Shown: positions 35,601 to 50,400 of the stretch, in pieces | How positions within the stretch are numbered: the first letter of the stretch is position 1 | Layout: every line of letters begins with the position of its first letter | DNA from: Trichinella spiralis | Taxonomy: Eukaryota > Nematoda > Enoplea > Trichinellida > Trichinellidae | Assembly: GCA_000181795.3 (NCBI GenBank) | Contig: CM012953.1 | Coordinates: 13,649,612-13,713,611 of the forward strand | Direction: 5' to 3' | Length of the DNA stretch: 64,000 bases | Program-made: the position numbers and the translations under genes | The notes under the pieces: model-generated | What the model saw: only the letters and a program-made list of their open reading frames with translations | The model's database searches: none | What the model was told of the DNA's origin: nothing

Positions 35601-38600
35601 GATTCCATATTCAGAGTTTTTAACATTTCTTCACGTGAAGTTTTCAAAGAATCGCAACTGTTTACATATTAAAATCAATTTATCAATTCCAAAGACACAC
35701 TTTATGGATTTTTGAACTTTTCACTTTTTAATCAAATAAACATGTTTTCATTAATGTTCAAACAAAATATAAAATATACCCTCCTTAACCCCTCCCCACC
35801 CATTGGAGCACTACTAACTAACTTATACCCCAGTGTGCAATGTTTGGGGAAAATAAAAAAGAGAAAAGTGAAAAGCTACAACTATATATATACGTGTGGT
35901 TTGGAAATATCAAAGAAAAATCAAACACAACAAAATATACCTCTTAGATCGAGCTAATGCAGTAATACCAGCAACCCGGGATTTGCGCTTGTCACCGGCA
36001 AAAGAATCCTCTCTTCTAAGCCAAGTGCCACTTCGAATCAACGCACCAGCTTTGTATGGCGGACCCAAATCCATGGCTGATTTTTTTCCATTTTCAAGTG
36101 TTTTCTTAGAAGTGAATGTCTCTTAAATAAATAAAATCATTCATAAATTGAAATATGTACGCTTTTTCTGATAAAAACTGAACTGAAATACTCATGTGAA
36201 TTTGGAAATTTTATATAATGCACAACAACTAAATGCTAACATTTGCACAGTCGATTCAATGGATAGATAAAATATGACAAAATACGTACTGGACAATTTT
36301 TCTGTTGCCAAACGAATTTCAGGAGTCCACTTCTAAAAATACAAGTAAATTAACAATAATAAATGCACACATTATGTTCAACATTTATATACTAATACCG
36401 CTCTATCTATCTATCTATCTATCTATCTATATACACACATTTAGGGATTTTCTGTTGTTGCATTCACCATTCAACAGTATAAATCACAAAAAATTTATTT
36501 AATTCAAAAAAATATTACTATTTTTCAGTATTACATCTGATTTTTTCAGTGAGGGTAACTGAAAAGCTAAAGTGAAATTTACAACCTTCGATACAAACAG
36601 AAGCGTGGAAATTTTTATTGAGCATAACATTTTCATTTTATTCTGTTTTCTTTTTGTTTTGTTTTGATTTATTTTTTACTCCAATTACCCTCTAATTTGT
36701 TGACAATCAGAATGCATTAACAAGGACAAAAAAAATAAAAAGTGTGCATTAATTTCCTGCACTGATGATCAATCGGTGACTGATTCGAAAACTTACATTC
36801 TCACAATGTCATCATCATCATCATCATCATAAGGCTTATTTTTCCCTTGAAATTAATTAGTAATGGAAAAATCAATCTCAAGTTGCAATATATTCTGAAC
36901 AAAACAATGCTAGATGAATTTTCAAAGAATGAACGGAACAAGACGAACATTTATCTATATACGCTCTGGTCAGCTAATGCAAATACATGTTGCATTTTAT
37001 GCATCAATAATAATTATATTAAAGAAAAGCACTGCTGCTTTGCATTTTTGCACAAATGCTTATACATATTACTATTATTATTTAACAAAATGTCTAAAAT
37101 GCTCAAACATGCAATGCAGTGGTGGAGTGAGATTATTACAAGATATGAACCTATATCACTTCCACTATTTGAAGAAAGCAGAAACAGCTTTCGAAAATAA
37201 AGTTCAAAACGAAACACTTATTCTCTCTACTGCAGTTGCTAAAAAATATATAATAACTATATTCAAAAGAAATGTGCAACATTTTTACATATACATATAT
37301 AAAGCGTAACATAAAAATTAAAAGCAAACAAAAATGATTACTGAAAAACAGTAATCGTACGACTGTCTATGAACAGAAGCACAATCACTCTCAGGAAACA
37401 AACAAACATTACATATTTTAATGTTAACTATTTTTACACGGACTGAAAATGATCTCTCTCACTCATTCACTGGCAATGCAATGAAGCAAATTGTGCATGC
37501 ATGAAATGCAAAAGTAGAAAGCATCGAATCAACTTGAAACGCAACAAACAATAGAGAACGAATAATTAATTATTACTTATCTATTAATGAATTAAGCAAA
37601 AAATGCACTGAAATAATTCAAAAAATGAAATTTCAAAATTATACCAAAAATTCATCGAATTTAACAAAACTTTAAAACTTTGAAAATTTATTTTACAAAA
37701 AAGGCTTCCTATTGTTGGCCATTTATTTCTATCATAATTATACAAGAAAAAAAATATACATTCAATTGAGATGAAATGAAATGAAATGAAGAAAATACTT
37801 AAAAGGGAAAACAGAGCCATCCAGTCAATGCTTTGAAAAAGCTTTTAGTGATGAATTATGCGATGACGACAGATCTCATCAAAACGCGCTTTGTGACTAG
37901 CCCTCAAATTACACTCTGCTATAATTAGAAGTGCTGCTTCGGGATAAGAAATACAATTGAATTCAAATTCTGTATTAAAAAAAAAGAAAAAGAAAATAAA
38001 TGTTTGGTCAGTGCTATTTCAAGTTGAATTAATTTGCAAAAAAAATATGAAAACATCTCAAACTGCAAATTTCGCACAATTAAACATTTTGCATTATATT
38101 TGCATTTGAAAATTTTCAAATGATCATCGTAAACAGTGGATTCAATCATAATTTCAATATTCTAAAAAACAAACTCCTACTACAATAATTCTACAGCATA
38201 ATTTTAAAGAAAATTTCTGCAAATAAGTTATTAGTAGCAAACAAATAATAATTGTACTAATTTCTTCCACAAATTTGCAGCATAATAAAATGGTTTTATG
38301 AAATTGAGGTGATTTTCTTTTAAATTGCAAAATGGAAAAAAAATCTCTAACATACTGAATTCTTATTATTAGGTGCACATTGGGATGCCGACGTACTGCG
38401 TGGACGAAATGCAGCAACATGCAAACGCATTATTCATATATACATATATATATATATTAGTATTTCTTATTATTACAGTGAATAAATAATGGGAAAAGTG
38501 TAGCAAATATAGCACTTGCACACTGCAGATATATTTATTTCACTTGTGCAATGGAACAAACAAGCCAACTGAAAGTTGAAGTTCTACGCCAGTAGCAGCA

Positions 38601-41600
38601 CTTCTGAGCAGTTTTTTCCCTCTCCGTAAGTTGTGAGAAAATTCAATTAGCCTTGACGCTGCTGACTGTTAAATTTTTGGTTATTTTTCGGTCCTTGCCC
38701 AAAGCTCGATCGATGGAAACAGACGAAACCCAACGGTAAGAATAGGATGCTGTGCAGATATTGTCTATTGATTCGATTGTCGAAAAGTTATGCAGCTTTG
38801 TGCAAATATAGAATAGTTTATACTGGGATTCGGTGAAAATGGTTCTCCAAAGACGCTATCCGGTTACGCAATTTGCCAGCCTACAGAAAATGAACATCCG
38901 CCGGATCAGATTTCTTTGCCAGTCATTTCGATCGTTTGTTTCGTTGCGAAGCAAAATCAGATTTTAAAGCAAAACAAAACAAAATTCACAAATACACAAA
39001 CAACAACGACAAAATGTGGCAAGCATCAAACGTACTTACTATCCCAAGCAAATATGGAAATATCTATGTTGTAATGCAGCAATAATAAACGACACGTTTT
39101 TTGCCTATTTTTTCGTCACCAAACGTCACGTCATCATCAAAGAAAGCCATTAATAAATGAATTGACACGAAGAAAAAAAAGAGCTGACAATTGGTTTTAA
39201 CTCAATTTTACAAATCATTACACGTTTCATTTTAGGTTGATTTTCATAACATTAAAATGGAAAAAAGAGAAACTGTCACAGTTGATTATTTATTGCCCAT
39301 CTGAGAAAATGTTGCTTACCTACTTGAGTGTTTCCTTTCGAGCATTCATTGAAACGTGAACAAGAATATTACCCCGCCCAACTATTTTTACCCTTTCACA
39401 TTTGACAAACATGTGTGGAGATGTGGACAATTTTACAAAAATAAAATTAATCTCAAATTTTACCTCTATACAATATACAATAATATTTATAATAATAAAC
39501 CATTACAAGAGGGTGGCTGTGAGGTTTCTTTCGTTGAATAAAACAATCGAATTGAATTGAAACTGAAAACCATATCCAACTCAAAAAGCATGAAAAAAAT
39601 ACTGTGTTCATGTAGACGATGATGGATCTACATAGAATGAATGACGAGTTGATAAATTTGATAAAGTTTGTGAAAAGTGAATTTAATCATCAAACATCCC
39701 TTCGGTTTCGATTATTGGAAACGGCATACAAAAAGTATTGTCCAATTTACTTAACGCGGCACAAATTGGTTTATAAATCTTTGAAAATTGAATTAAACAA
39801 TGATCAGTGTTTTAAATTAAACTATCTTTCAAAGTTTAAAACTTTTCAATAAGAATAATTGAATAAATGCAACAATAATATGAAAATGCATTTTTCACAG
39901 CAATGGGGTCGTTGAATGAATGAATCCGCTCAACGAGTGGGAAAAGTAATGAAAAGAAGAAGAAAAACCCTCGTACACACACTGTACAGAAATTAAAATA
40001 ACCCATCCACTTTTGAACAAGAAAAAAATATTGAAAGTTATTCAACATTTTTCAATATGAAATTTCATATTTTGACTCGATAATCACACACTGACGTAAT
40101 ATTTTTTCAATTACAATTTTTTTGATCGAAATTTAAGCAAAAAAAGAAACGTTAAATATTATCATTACTTATCATGTGAAAGAAACAAAAAAAACAATTG
40201 TAAAATAAATTTGAAATACTAATTTCATTCATATTAAAATTAAAACTGAAAACCTTCGGCATAATTGAATCCCGTCCACCATCACAGGATACGAATTTAC
40301 TGAATATCAAGTTCGATCAATCAACGACACAATTCGATATTCTCTGTTTTGCTTTTTTTTCATGTACTTTCATTTGAAAATGTGCATTCGTAATTTTCAA
40401 CCAGGCGAGAAAGCAAAATAAAATTGCCATTTTTTTGTAAAAAATAAAAAATTATTCATTTATTACCAAAAAGTTTATTAATCGGCAAAAAAATGACGAT
40501 GATGCTGATGATGCACACGTGATGATGGCATCTATTTTTGTCTTGGAATAATGGCAAGAAAAAAAATGTTTTTATACCCTTCCAGAAGTGAAGAAATTAT
40601 CGCAAAAGAGATCTTAACAAAAGTTGACAAGTAAAATGCATTATCAGTAACTAGTCGTGATGCTGTTTTTCGAAAATTCAAAAAGTCACGATTGACTGAC
40701 TATACACACATTTAAGGCACGGTAATTGTGAAAATGGAATTTCATGTAGGAATAACAACAGAAAAAAAAATAATAATAAGGAAACATACGAAAAAGCATC
40801 AGTTGTCAAATTTTGTCATAATGTAGAAATTTCAAAAATTAATTAATAAATATAAAAATTTGCAACATCTCAAACGTCCAAACGATACATCAATTGGATC
40901 ATATCTAGATATATTTTTATAGGACAGAAAATTATTTCTCAACTATCACTGAGCTGATTATAAACGAATGTATATTTTATGCTGAAATGAGGAAAGTAAA
41001 ATTTAAAAAAAAGACATGCTCAAAAGCAAGCATAAAATGATAAACAAGAAATGCAAATAAAATGCAAAATTGCATCACTACCAACAACAACCAATAAATA
41101 TGCTGCTATGTGCGGTGCTCAAACCAGCCTTATCCGTTCAATCTCTCTTGCAGTAGTAGCAGTGTGCAATCTGGCTGCTAAACTGCAAACAGTTGCGCAT
41201 CAATTATTAAAAAAAATTAAAAAATAATAATACTAACAACATTGAACAGCTAGGGAAAAAGGAAGGGAAAATTTGACAAAGTTATCTTCAGTGAATGAGG
41301 AAGTGGACGACGATGAAAGAATAAAGTAAGAAATAAAAAAAAAAATTCCTCCTCAGCTAGTAAATAATATACAAGATAAAGATGGAACTTGTTGAATCGA
41401 ATTTTTCAAATTCCAAATCCAACCCCGCCCCCTCCTTCTAAAATTCACAAAAATAAAAATTAATAGACAAACGTTGAAACACTTACGTGTGCTTGACCCT
41501 TGGGCATTTTCAACGGTAGCAGCAGTACCAAGTGTGCAAATGGGAATAACAACAGTGTACCACCTGCCCACCTGCATACTTATTACCTACCTACCTACCT

Positions 41601-44372
41601 ACCTCTCTTCTCCTCTTCTCTTCCCCCGTGACAAAAATGCACCATCGTCGAAAAAGTGATAACCCAAATTAAATTAAGACACACACCCATTTCAATTTCA
41701 ATTTCAAAATGAATCAGTGAGAAAATATTTGACAAGTCTCTACTATCTTGCTACTACTACCACTACTATGCCTGCAGAGTTGAATGGACAATGAAACAAC
41801 ACTACAGTCAAATAAAAGCCCCTGGACATTGTACCAAAATTCGCATATGTAGAACACGACAATATCTTACGTCAGAATCAAGGCTGCTGTCGTCGTTGCT
41901 GCCACTGCTGATCACACCGGTGACGGCTGAAAAGGAGAACTTCTTTTTCCTTCTCGTTCCATCATCATCTTGGGGAGATTTAAATCGCCCAACAACAGCA
42001 CCGTCCACCGAATCATCCTGCTCCACCACAACTCGTTGTTCATCCGGCTAAATTGAACCACAACACATAACAACAAATCACACGATCAAAATAACACGTT
42101 TTTATCTTTAATCAATAAATGACAACAATTCAATTTCATACATACGAACACAAGATATATATATATACATGTGCTTTTTCCTTGTTTTCAAATAAAGTAA
42201 TGCAATTTAGTAAAGAAAAAAAAAACACTTTTCATACAATAAATACATCCAAGCACCCATAACCCATATTATCGAAGTGAACAATTTAAAAATTATTATA
42301 CAAATTATTTATTTTTCTCTTTAAAAATTAAAAAAAACTAAATACCATTGAAACACTGGCCTCGTTTCTTTATTAGGTTGAATAAATTTTTATTCGCAAA
42401 ATTGAGTACAAAACAACAATAAAATTTTCATTAATTACAAAGAAAAACAGACGTTGTAAAAACTGTACTTGTTAGAAGCTTGAAAAGCTTATTATGAAAA
42501 CGAATTATTACAATGAGTTTTCTGAGACCAATATGCTGATGAAGATATTCTTATCTTTTTACAATAATATTTCAACGCTGGATTAATATAATATAACTTC
42601 TGAAAGTTTGGACTTGACTCCCACGAGAGAAATAAATGAACTTCAAGTTTTGCATAAATCCAACTCAATTATTAACAATCAGACATAGTTCAGTACAACG
42701 ACAACAGACAACTTTTTATCCAAATCAAATAATAACCACTATTCTGCATAGTTGGTATTCTGTCGTCGACTCTCTGACGTAAATTGGTTGGAAAAGTTCA
42801 TCTGCTAAATTAGAGCTTTAATACCTTATAAAAAAAATATCTTTTCTTCCTCATTTATAAAATTATATTCAAAAATGACTACTAATTAATAAATATTTAT
42901 AGGAAAAAAAAGAAAAAAAATCAAAAGCAGCAATTGAAATTCCTTGGTGTGTACTTTTTTCTACGATAGCCGAAATATTGTGTACATTGTGCAAATTGTG
43001 TGCTCTGTAAAGCAATCCATACAGCCATTAGCTTTATTTTATCTCTTCACTTGTATACTTTTTTCATATATTATTATTATTATTATTATTATATGTCAAA
43101 TATCATCATCCACCAATCCAACATTTTGACCGTTGGGATTATGGAGAAAAAAATTACTTATTTTTCATCGTCCAAATTTTGATCCATTTTATTTAAAAAA
43201 ATGTTAACCTTTGAAAAATGTTCAACTTATACGTAATAACAAATAAGTTCGAATAATCAAATCAGTGGAAAAATTACTCGGGCAATGTACAAATATGTAA
43301 GCTTCTATTTCTTTTTTTTTCTCTAAAATGCAGATCCAACTAATAAACTATAAGCTGACCAACTGAATCGACTGAAATATTTGCCTAATAACAAAGATAT
43401 TTTTTTTTTGTAAATTCATCTCAGCAAAGAAGTGCAATTTATCGACGATCCATCCATTCAAATATTGCCACAGCTGCAAAAATGACGAACGCATCAAATG
43501 CATCGGACGAAATTTCAATGCAACCTGATTGCACACGCATATTATTATTATTATTACACTAACTACCATTAATTAGTTGAGTAGTAGAAGTACAAATTAC
43601 ATTCAACGATGACAATATTGACAATATGATAACAGCACACACAGTTATCGGATAATAATTTGATCGAAACAAAAAATAAACCAAACTGCATCAAATCATT
43701 ATTTAAATTTTGAAAGCATCCCCACCCGTGTTACAGAATGTTATCCTTCCTCTTTCTGGTTCATTTTGCTCATTTCAAATTATCAAAATAATATAATTTT
43801 TAAAATTTTGTTCAAAAATTTATTATTTCAAAATTCAATTTAACAAGAAAAAAACAAGAGCAACTTCGCCTATAATAAACGACAAAAAACCATTCGTCGT
43901 CAATTTTCAAAGGCGTGCAATAATAATACAAAATAATGCCTGTCGACAATTTCCATTTGTGATCGAAGTGAAATTTCAATTCAAACGTCGAATGCTGCGC
44001 TCAAGACCACACAGACACGGACGAAAAAGAATAAAACATGACATGCCGAATAAAATCTACTCAAGTTTTGACGATAATTACAAAATTTGGCAGCAAATTT
44101 CCACTCCGCAATTGTCAACGCTTTTTAAAAATCACGAGAAAATAATTACCACCCTTTGAAATGTTTGCCAAAAAAAATTCAAATTTAATTTAAAATTTAT
44201 TTTCCTCTAATCAATTTTTATTTTAATTTTTTCTTTATGCTCCAATACAGTTGTTGCTCTTTTCTATTCGAATAAAACAGACAAGAAAAAAAATGGAAAT
44301 TAATATTCAAAATATAAAACTAATAATACCTCTTTCAAAAATATGCTTCAACATATTGATCAATGTGAAAGG

Positions 44373-44409
<37 letters not shown>

Positions 44410-47400
44410 GCAATGTGTTTGTAAATATAATTATTAAAATTATTATATGCTACATTTTTTTAAAATCATCATTCAGTTCATCCAACGTGTTAACAACAAT
44501 TAATAAAATCAATTATAAAAGCAAACGCATTCCGTATTAACTTCATTTTTTCTAATCTTTACCATCATATTTCATATATCAACCTCTTTCACTTTGATCA
44601 ACCAGACAATTCATCCTGCCTTATTCATTTGTTAAAAATTTGTAATTTCAGTGTAATTTATTTTTTAATAATTCAATTTCACGCCAATTTCACTATTCAA
44701 TTAAACAACCGCCAACAGACTATTCCCTTCTCCCCTCCCCTCCCCTCTACACAGTCACTTCTCTCTTTCTCTCAATTTCATCATTATCGTACATTTTTAC
44801 AATTATACACACACAATTATTCATTTATTTATCATAAACTTCAAAATTGTAAATTCTCATTCCATTGGCATTCAACTGAAATAACAATGAATAAACTTTT
44901 GTCGAGTAAATTTTCACCACAGTGCTGCTGCAAATTGGAAACAACAAATATTTTTTTCGCTGTGTAATGGTGTTGCAACAGAATACAACATATTTCATAT
45001 TCATCAGATAACAACAACTCGAGATTATATTACATATTGCTTTCATACAGAGTTGAAAAAATTTTTACTTAAAATAATAATAATTATTATTATTATTACC
45101 TCCTCCAATTAGAAAACCATTTAAAAATTAAATTTAATTCCTTGTACAAGGCCAGAATTAAGCGCGGCAAAAAAAGGTTTGAACTTACCGAAAATTTGTT
45201 GCACGCCTGCTTGGAACCATAGCCGGGGACGGTTTTCGACGACGACGACGACGACGACGACAACGACAACGACGTCAAGTTGCTTTGGTCAGGGCGCAAG
45301 ATTGGGTGCGGTGCAATTGGATCGTCCGGTCTGGATGTGGAACTCTGGTGGAATCGGACCTGAGTTTCGGGACTGCTGAACGTGGGACTGAGGCTCGAGA
45401 CGACGCTGTTTTCGTCCGACTTGTTGTTCAACGTGGACATTGTCCAGTGATCGCTTCTTCTCGCCGTCGGCTGTTCGAAAAATGTCACCTGACAGCGCTG
45501 CTGACCAGTGGCCGCCGGTTTGGGTCTGTTCGGAGGTTTGGTGGTCGGCTCGCGAATGACGTTCAGTATTTCGGCTAATTTGGGATCGTCGAAGCGGTCG
45601 TCCGCGGCGGCGACAAGCAACAAACGCAGTGCTTCTTCGAAAGCTTGCTGCGAGCTGAGTCGTTTGGTGGCGCCGTTGGACGATCGATCCGATTCGGACG
45701 GCAACAGAGCCGCCGTTGCAGAGGGCGTGGCAATTTTTTGATCTGCAACGTCTGAAACTGACGAGAGGGAGTGACAAGAAGAAGAAGAAGCAGAAGCAGA
45801 ATAGGAAAATGCAAAAGCAGATGATGATGATGATGATAATGCTGTTGTGGCTGTGGTTGTAGTTGTTGTTGCTGTTGTCGTGGTGGTCGTCGTCATCATT
45901 GGGGAACCTTCAGAATTTGGACCGGATATTTCATTGTCGGCCAAAAAGCCGTTGTTGCTCAACTCTCCGGACATACCGTTGGCCAGGATCGAGTCGGTCT
46001 CGGAACGCCAAGAGAAACTCGAACTGCAAGACAACGACAACGGACTCGTCTGCGTGCAGGCGTCCACATTTCGCCTGCTTTCGTCGTCGACGCTGCCGGT
46101 CATCAGATCGCAGCAGAGGGTGTGGTCAGTAGTCCACATTTCCGCCTGGCGCCTGGTTTCGACCAAGTCCGGATCCAGTTGCGTGGGCGGCGCCCAAGTT
46201 GGACGGCTGGCACCACCGGAACGCCGGAAACGGGGAATCTGCGATTCGACCTGCTTGATCAACTTGTCCACAACGTGCCGCACCGAACGTACGGACAAAT
46301 GGGGCGGTGGCGACGCATCGAATACTGACGACGAGCCGCAACTGTTCGTCGACTGCTCATCCGCAATTCGGGATCCTTGGCCGAAGCCGTTCAAAATTTC
46401 CTAAAAATTATTTTCATTCTCAAAAAACTCCAATTCTTTTTATTAAATTAATCATATTATTAACAATTGGAAATGACCTTAAAATAAAATTTTAACACTT
46501 TTTTTTCAAAATTACAACTACTACTACTTCATTCACGCACATTCAAATAAATCCATAAACAATAAATTACCATGCAATAATAATGGAGCAATTCACAATT
46601 TTCTTTTTTTTTCTTAATAATGTCAAAATACACGCATACACGCACGTGCATATATATACATATACATGTTGTATACATATTTATTTACTCATTTATTTTT
46701 ATACACAGATGTCAGCATTATTTGTAATAAATCATTTTTTGCTAAATATGTGATAAATAAATAAATAAGTTTACGAAAAAAATTTTACGCCAACATGAAT
46801 TTTCATTTCACAAATAAACTCGATTCAATTCAATCACGATCACTGAAGACAGTTTAAAAGCATTCAATTTCGTTTTATAAATAATATTTATTACTAATTC
46901 TTCATTTATTTATTACTAGTTTTTATCTTAATGATCATCAAATATACATATATATAACCTGTACTTTTCAAATATGTAAGTGCGCTGAAGAGATAACAGG
47001 TGCAAAGAGTAGGAGGCATTTATTGAAAAATTACACCAATATACGTAAAAAGCAAACGTCGGCCAACGCATAAACGCGTCACTCACTGCCTTTGAAGTTC
47101 CTACAAATTATCACTGGCTGCTATTGAAAAGTCAACTGCTGACTGCACCTTAAACTGATGTTGCGATGTTAATAACATGTTTACTTTTCACTAGCAGAAT
47201 ATTAGAAAACCATTATCAAATACATACACAAATTGCAAATTACCTACGCACTATGCCCTTACAACTTTGTGACGTCAAGTAACAGATTATATCAAAATCA
47301 TAAAAATTTTCTACTTTTACCATTATTATTATTATTATTATTATTTTGTTCGCTTATTTATAAATAATATTTCATTTTTTAAAATTTCATTCATTTTTCA

Positions 47401-50400
47401 TTCAATAAAGAGGAAATATTCATTTTTTTTCAGAAAATTATGAATCTAAACAATGGACTTCCGCGCTGTTGTGTAGTAAATAAAATATTTTCAAACAGTA
47501 TTGAAAAATGGACCATGTTTAACATTTATAATATGTTAATCCCACTAAATTCGATTAAACTTTCTGCTAGAAAAACTTTCTGCAACTGCATATACTATTC
47601 GTCACGCACTAAATCAATTTTATCGTCACCAAAGCACTTCAGCAATTAATATTACAAGTGGCAGTATTTTTGATTTTTAATAAATGAAAAATGATCTAAA
47701 CACACGAAATTCCTTCTTTCTCACTCTCTTACACACACACACACACACACATATGAATCACATTAAAATTTTTACAAACATTTTTCACCTATAGAATTCG
47801 AAAACTTGCCAAGAATAAGTACAGAACTGAAAATACCAATGCCTTACCTTGTAAATAATGAACAAATAAGTCAGTATTGAATTCATTCATATGCACGCAA
47901 CAACAGTTCATCAGTCAGATATAAAAAAAACCTAATCATAATTTATAAATAAATATAAAATGATAATTGAAAAGTGATGAGATAATTTTGCAAAAGTAAA
48001 AATTAGCAGTGCAAAATCAAAGCTGAAAGGGAAAATGTAGAAAAAGTAATCAATCAATAATTTAATCAAATATATACGTTGAAATCAAATCGATAATACA
48101 CTGCGGATCGATAATAATGGAATAATGGATATGTGAGAGTGGAAATTTCAAGCAAGTTAAATTATGCATATGTTGATCGAATTAAGAGAAGACCATTGTG
48201 GCGCCAAAGCGTGCCCTTCTGAACGAATTTTTACTCGGACTGGATTTTTTTACAACCAACTGATAAAGCTGTTTTGCAAGCAGAAATGCAGTTTCAGATC
48301 GTAAAGGTTAGCGTTGATTTATGCCGAATAACACGAAACAGCAATACCGTAGAAAGTAGGTCTTTTTGTTGTGGGTTTTGATTGTTCGTTCCAACAATTC
48401 CAACATACCAATTCTGCACCACACATCAATCCATCATCCGCGAACGTGAAAATGGAATTTCAAAAAATATTTTAATAATAATCTGATCTATGCTAATGTG
48501 GTTGGATCGGCAATTTGGTGATCAAATATGGGAAGAAAACACAGAAGCAAAAATATCTATCTGCAGAAACATCTGGATCATACCAGCTCGTTGACCATCT
48601 GCCCCCCTACAACGCTTTGTTCACAGGAATTGAACCAAAATTTTCGTAACAAAAAAAACCCCCTCTCCTACGTGGAAAAGAAACTCACCCAAGCGACATC
48701 AGTACAATACACAATTGCGATACTAACAGCAGACGCTTTTCTGCCAAGGTCAGGAATAATAATTGCAACAACAACAACATTGATGCTTGGATTGAAAATG
48801 CAATTCGGTAATTATGAAAAGTAAAGAAAAAATGAAATAATAAATAAAATTACCATATTTGAAAAGCAGCTCTATAGATGTCGCATTTGCAAAGCTATAG
48901 GAAAAGAGAAGCAATCAACCTTGCACGCACACACACACAGATACATACGGAAGACGGACGGACGGTCAGAGTTGTGTCGCTTCAACTAGGTCAAGCAAGC
49001 TTGTAAAATCCCAACATTTAAAGCATGTACTCATGTTTACTTTCCGGCTAGAAGCTGGCAAAAAAGCATGAGAAACGTGTAGGGGGAGGAGAACGCGCGA
49101 AACTGGTGACCTTTACACAACGCTAACATTAACAAGCAACAACGACAACAATACAAAGGAATGTTCAGCGTGCAAGCGTGGACATTCACATATATACACA
49201 CACACGGGCGCTGGTGGAGCAACATTCCGGCTAGCTTAGCAGTATTATATTATGCAAAGCTTGTTGTGGAGAAAAAGCAAAGATACAGAGAATTACCCTG
49301 TGAACTGTAGAAACCAGTTGCCAACTACAAACAATTTTTACAAGCAACCCACATCTGCATAATAAAAATAATATCTCGCACAGTTTTCTCGTTCAATTTA
49401 CACATGTACAATTTTCATGATCATTGTTCAGATTTGCATTTGTTGTAAATAGAAAACAACAACCCTCCTCTGAAATAAATCAATTTATCTCAACGATCAA
49501 ATAAATCACTTCGCTGAATCATCACACACATCACAATTCCAATACATGCGAACTTTATTTTATTTGTTAACAATTACCTTTCCACCAAATCGATTTATTA
49601 ATTTTACAGATTAAACTTTAATTTCTTTGGGAAAAAGTTTTCTTCGAAAAATAAATTGTTTTACAAGCAATATTTACCCAAGATATCTTCACTTTGAAAA
49701 TTTGTTACAAAAAATAATTCTTTCTCAATTTTGGAAAAAGTACAAGCAGAAATGATCTATCATTTGAAACATTTCAAAATCAATTACAATTCCCAGGGTA
49801 TACACGACAATAATATTATTAATTTATTGATTTGGAAAGAATTTTTTTTTCAAAATTTATATTTCTTCACTGAAAAAAAAGAATATTTAAAAAATAAAAG
49901 CATGAAAGTAATTTAAAAATAAAAAAGAAAATTTTTTCTTCAATTTCATAACAGAAATTGTCCGAAGTGAAAATAAAATTTGAAAATTTGAAAAGTTGAA
50001 GGCCACGTCCAAAATTCAATGAAAGAAAAAGCCATTCTGAAAGCTGCTCCAAAAATACAATAATACAGTATAAACAACAACAAAAGGCTAACGCGAATTG
50101 AACAATTTCACCACCAAATGATAATCACAAATTGCATATATTCACCTTGACAAATTTTCTGTACATCTTCAAGCAGGCAAAATGCAATTTTCACAAACAA
50201 ACAAACAACTCTAAGCAAACAACAATTTCCACTGAGTTTCATGTTAAACTTTCGACTACAATCTTCATTCAAAAAAGAAAATACAATAATTTTCAAATGA
50301 CAAGTAATAAATAATTAATGATGATTATCATTTTATACAAAATTTAAATAAAATATGCAAATATAAGCATACGTTGTTAGCAATTGTTTGATTCATCAAA

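Noticed and set aside
41488..41580. Possible extra DLC-like exon (acceptor tgcag, donor cac|gtaagt on minus)
   Set aside because: Its length is not a multiple of three and its end phase does not match the neighbouring exons (both phase 0), so it cannot be inserted without breaking the frame.
45847..46404. 185-codon + ORF opposite the big DLC-like exon
   Set aside because: Antisense shadow of the 1212-nt coding exon; its Val run is the complement of the poly-Thr codons.
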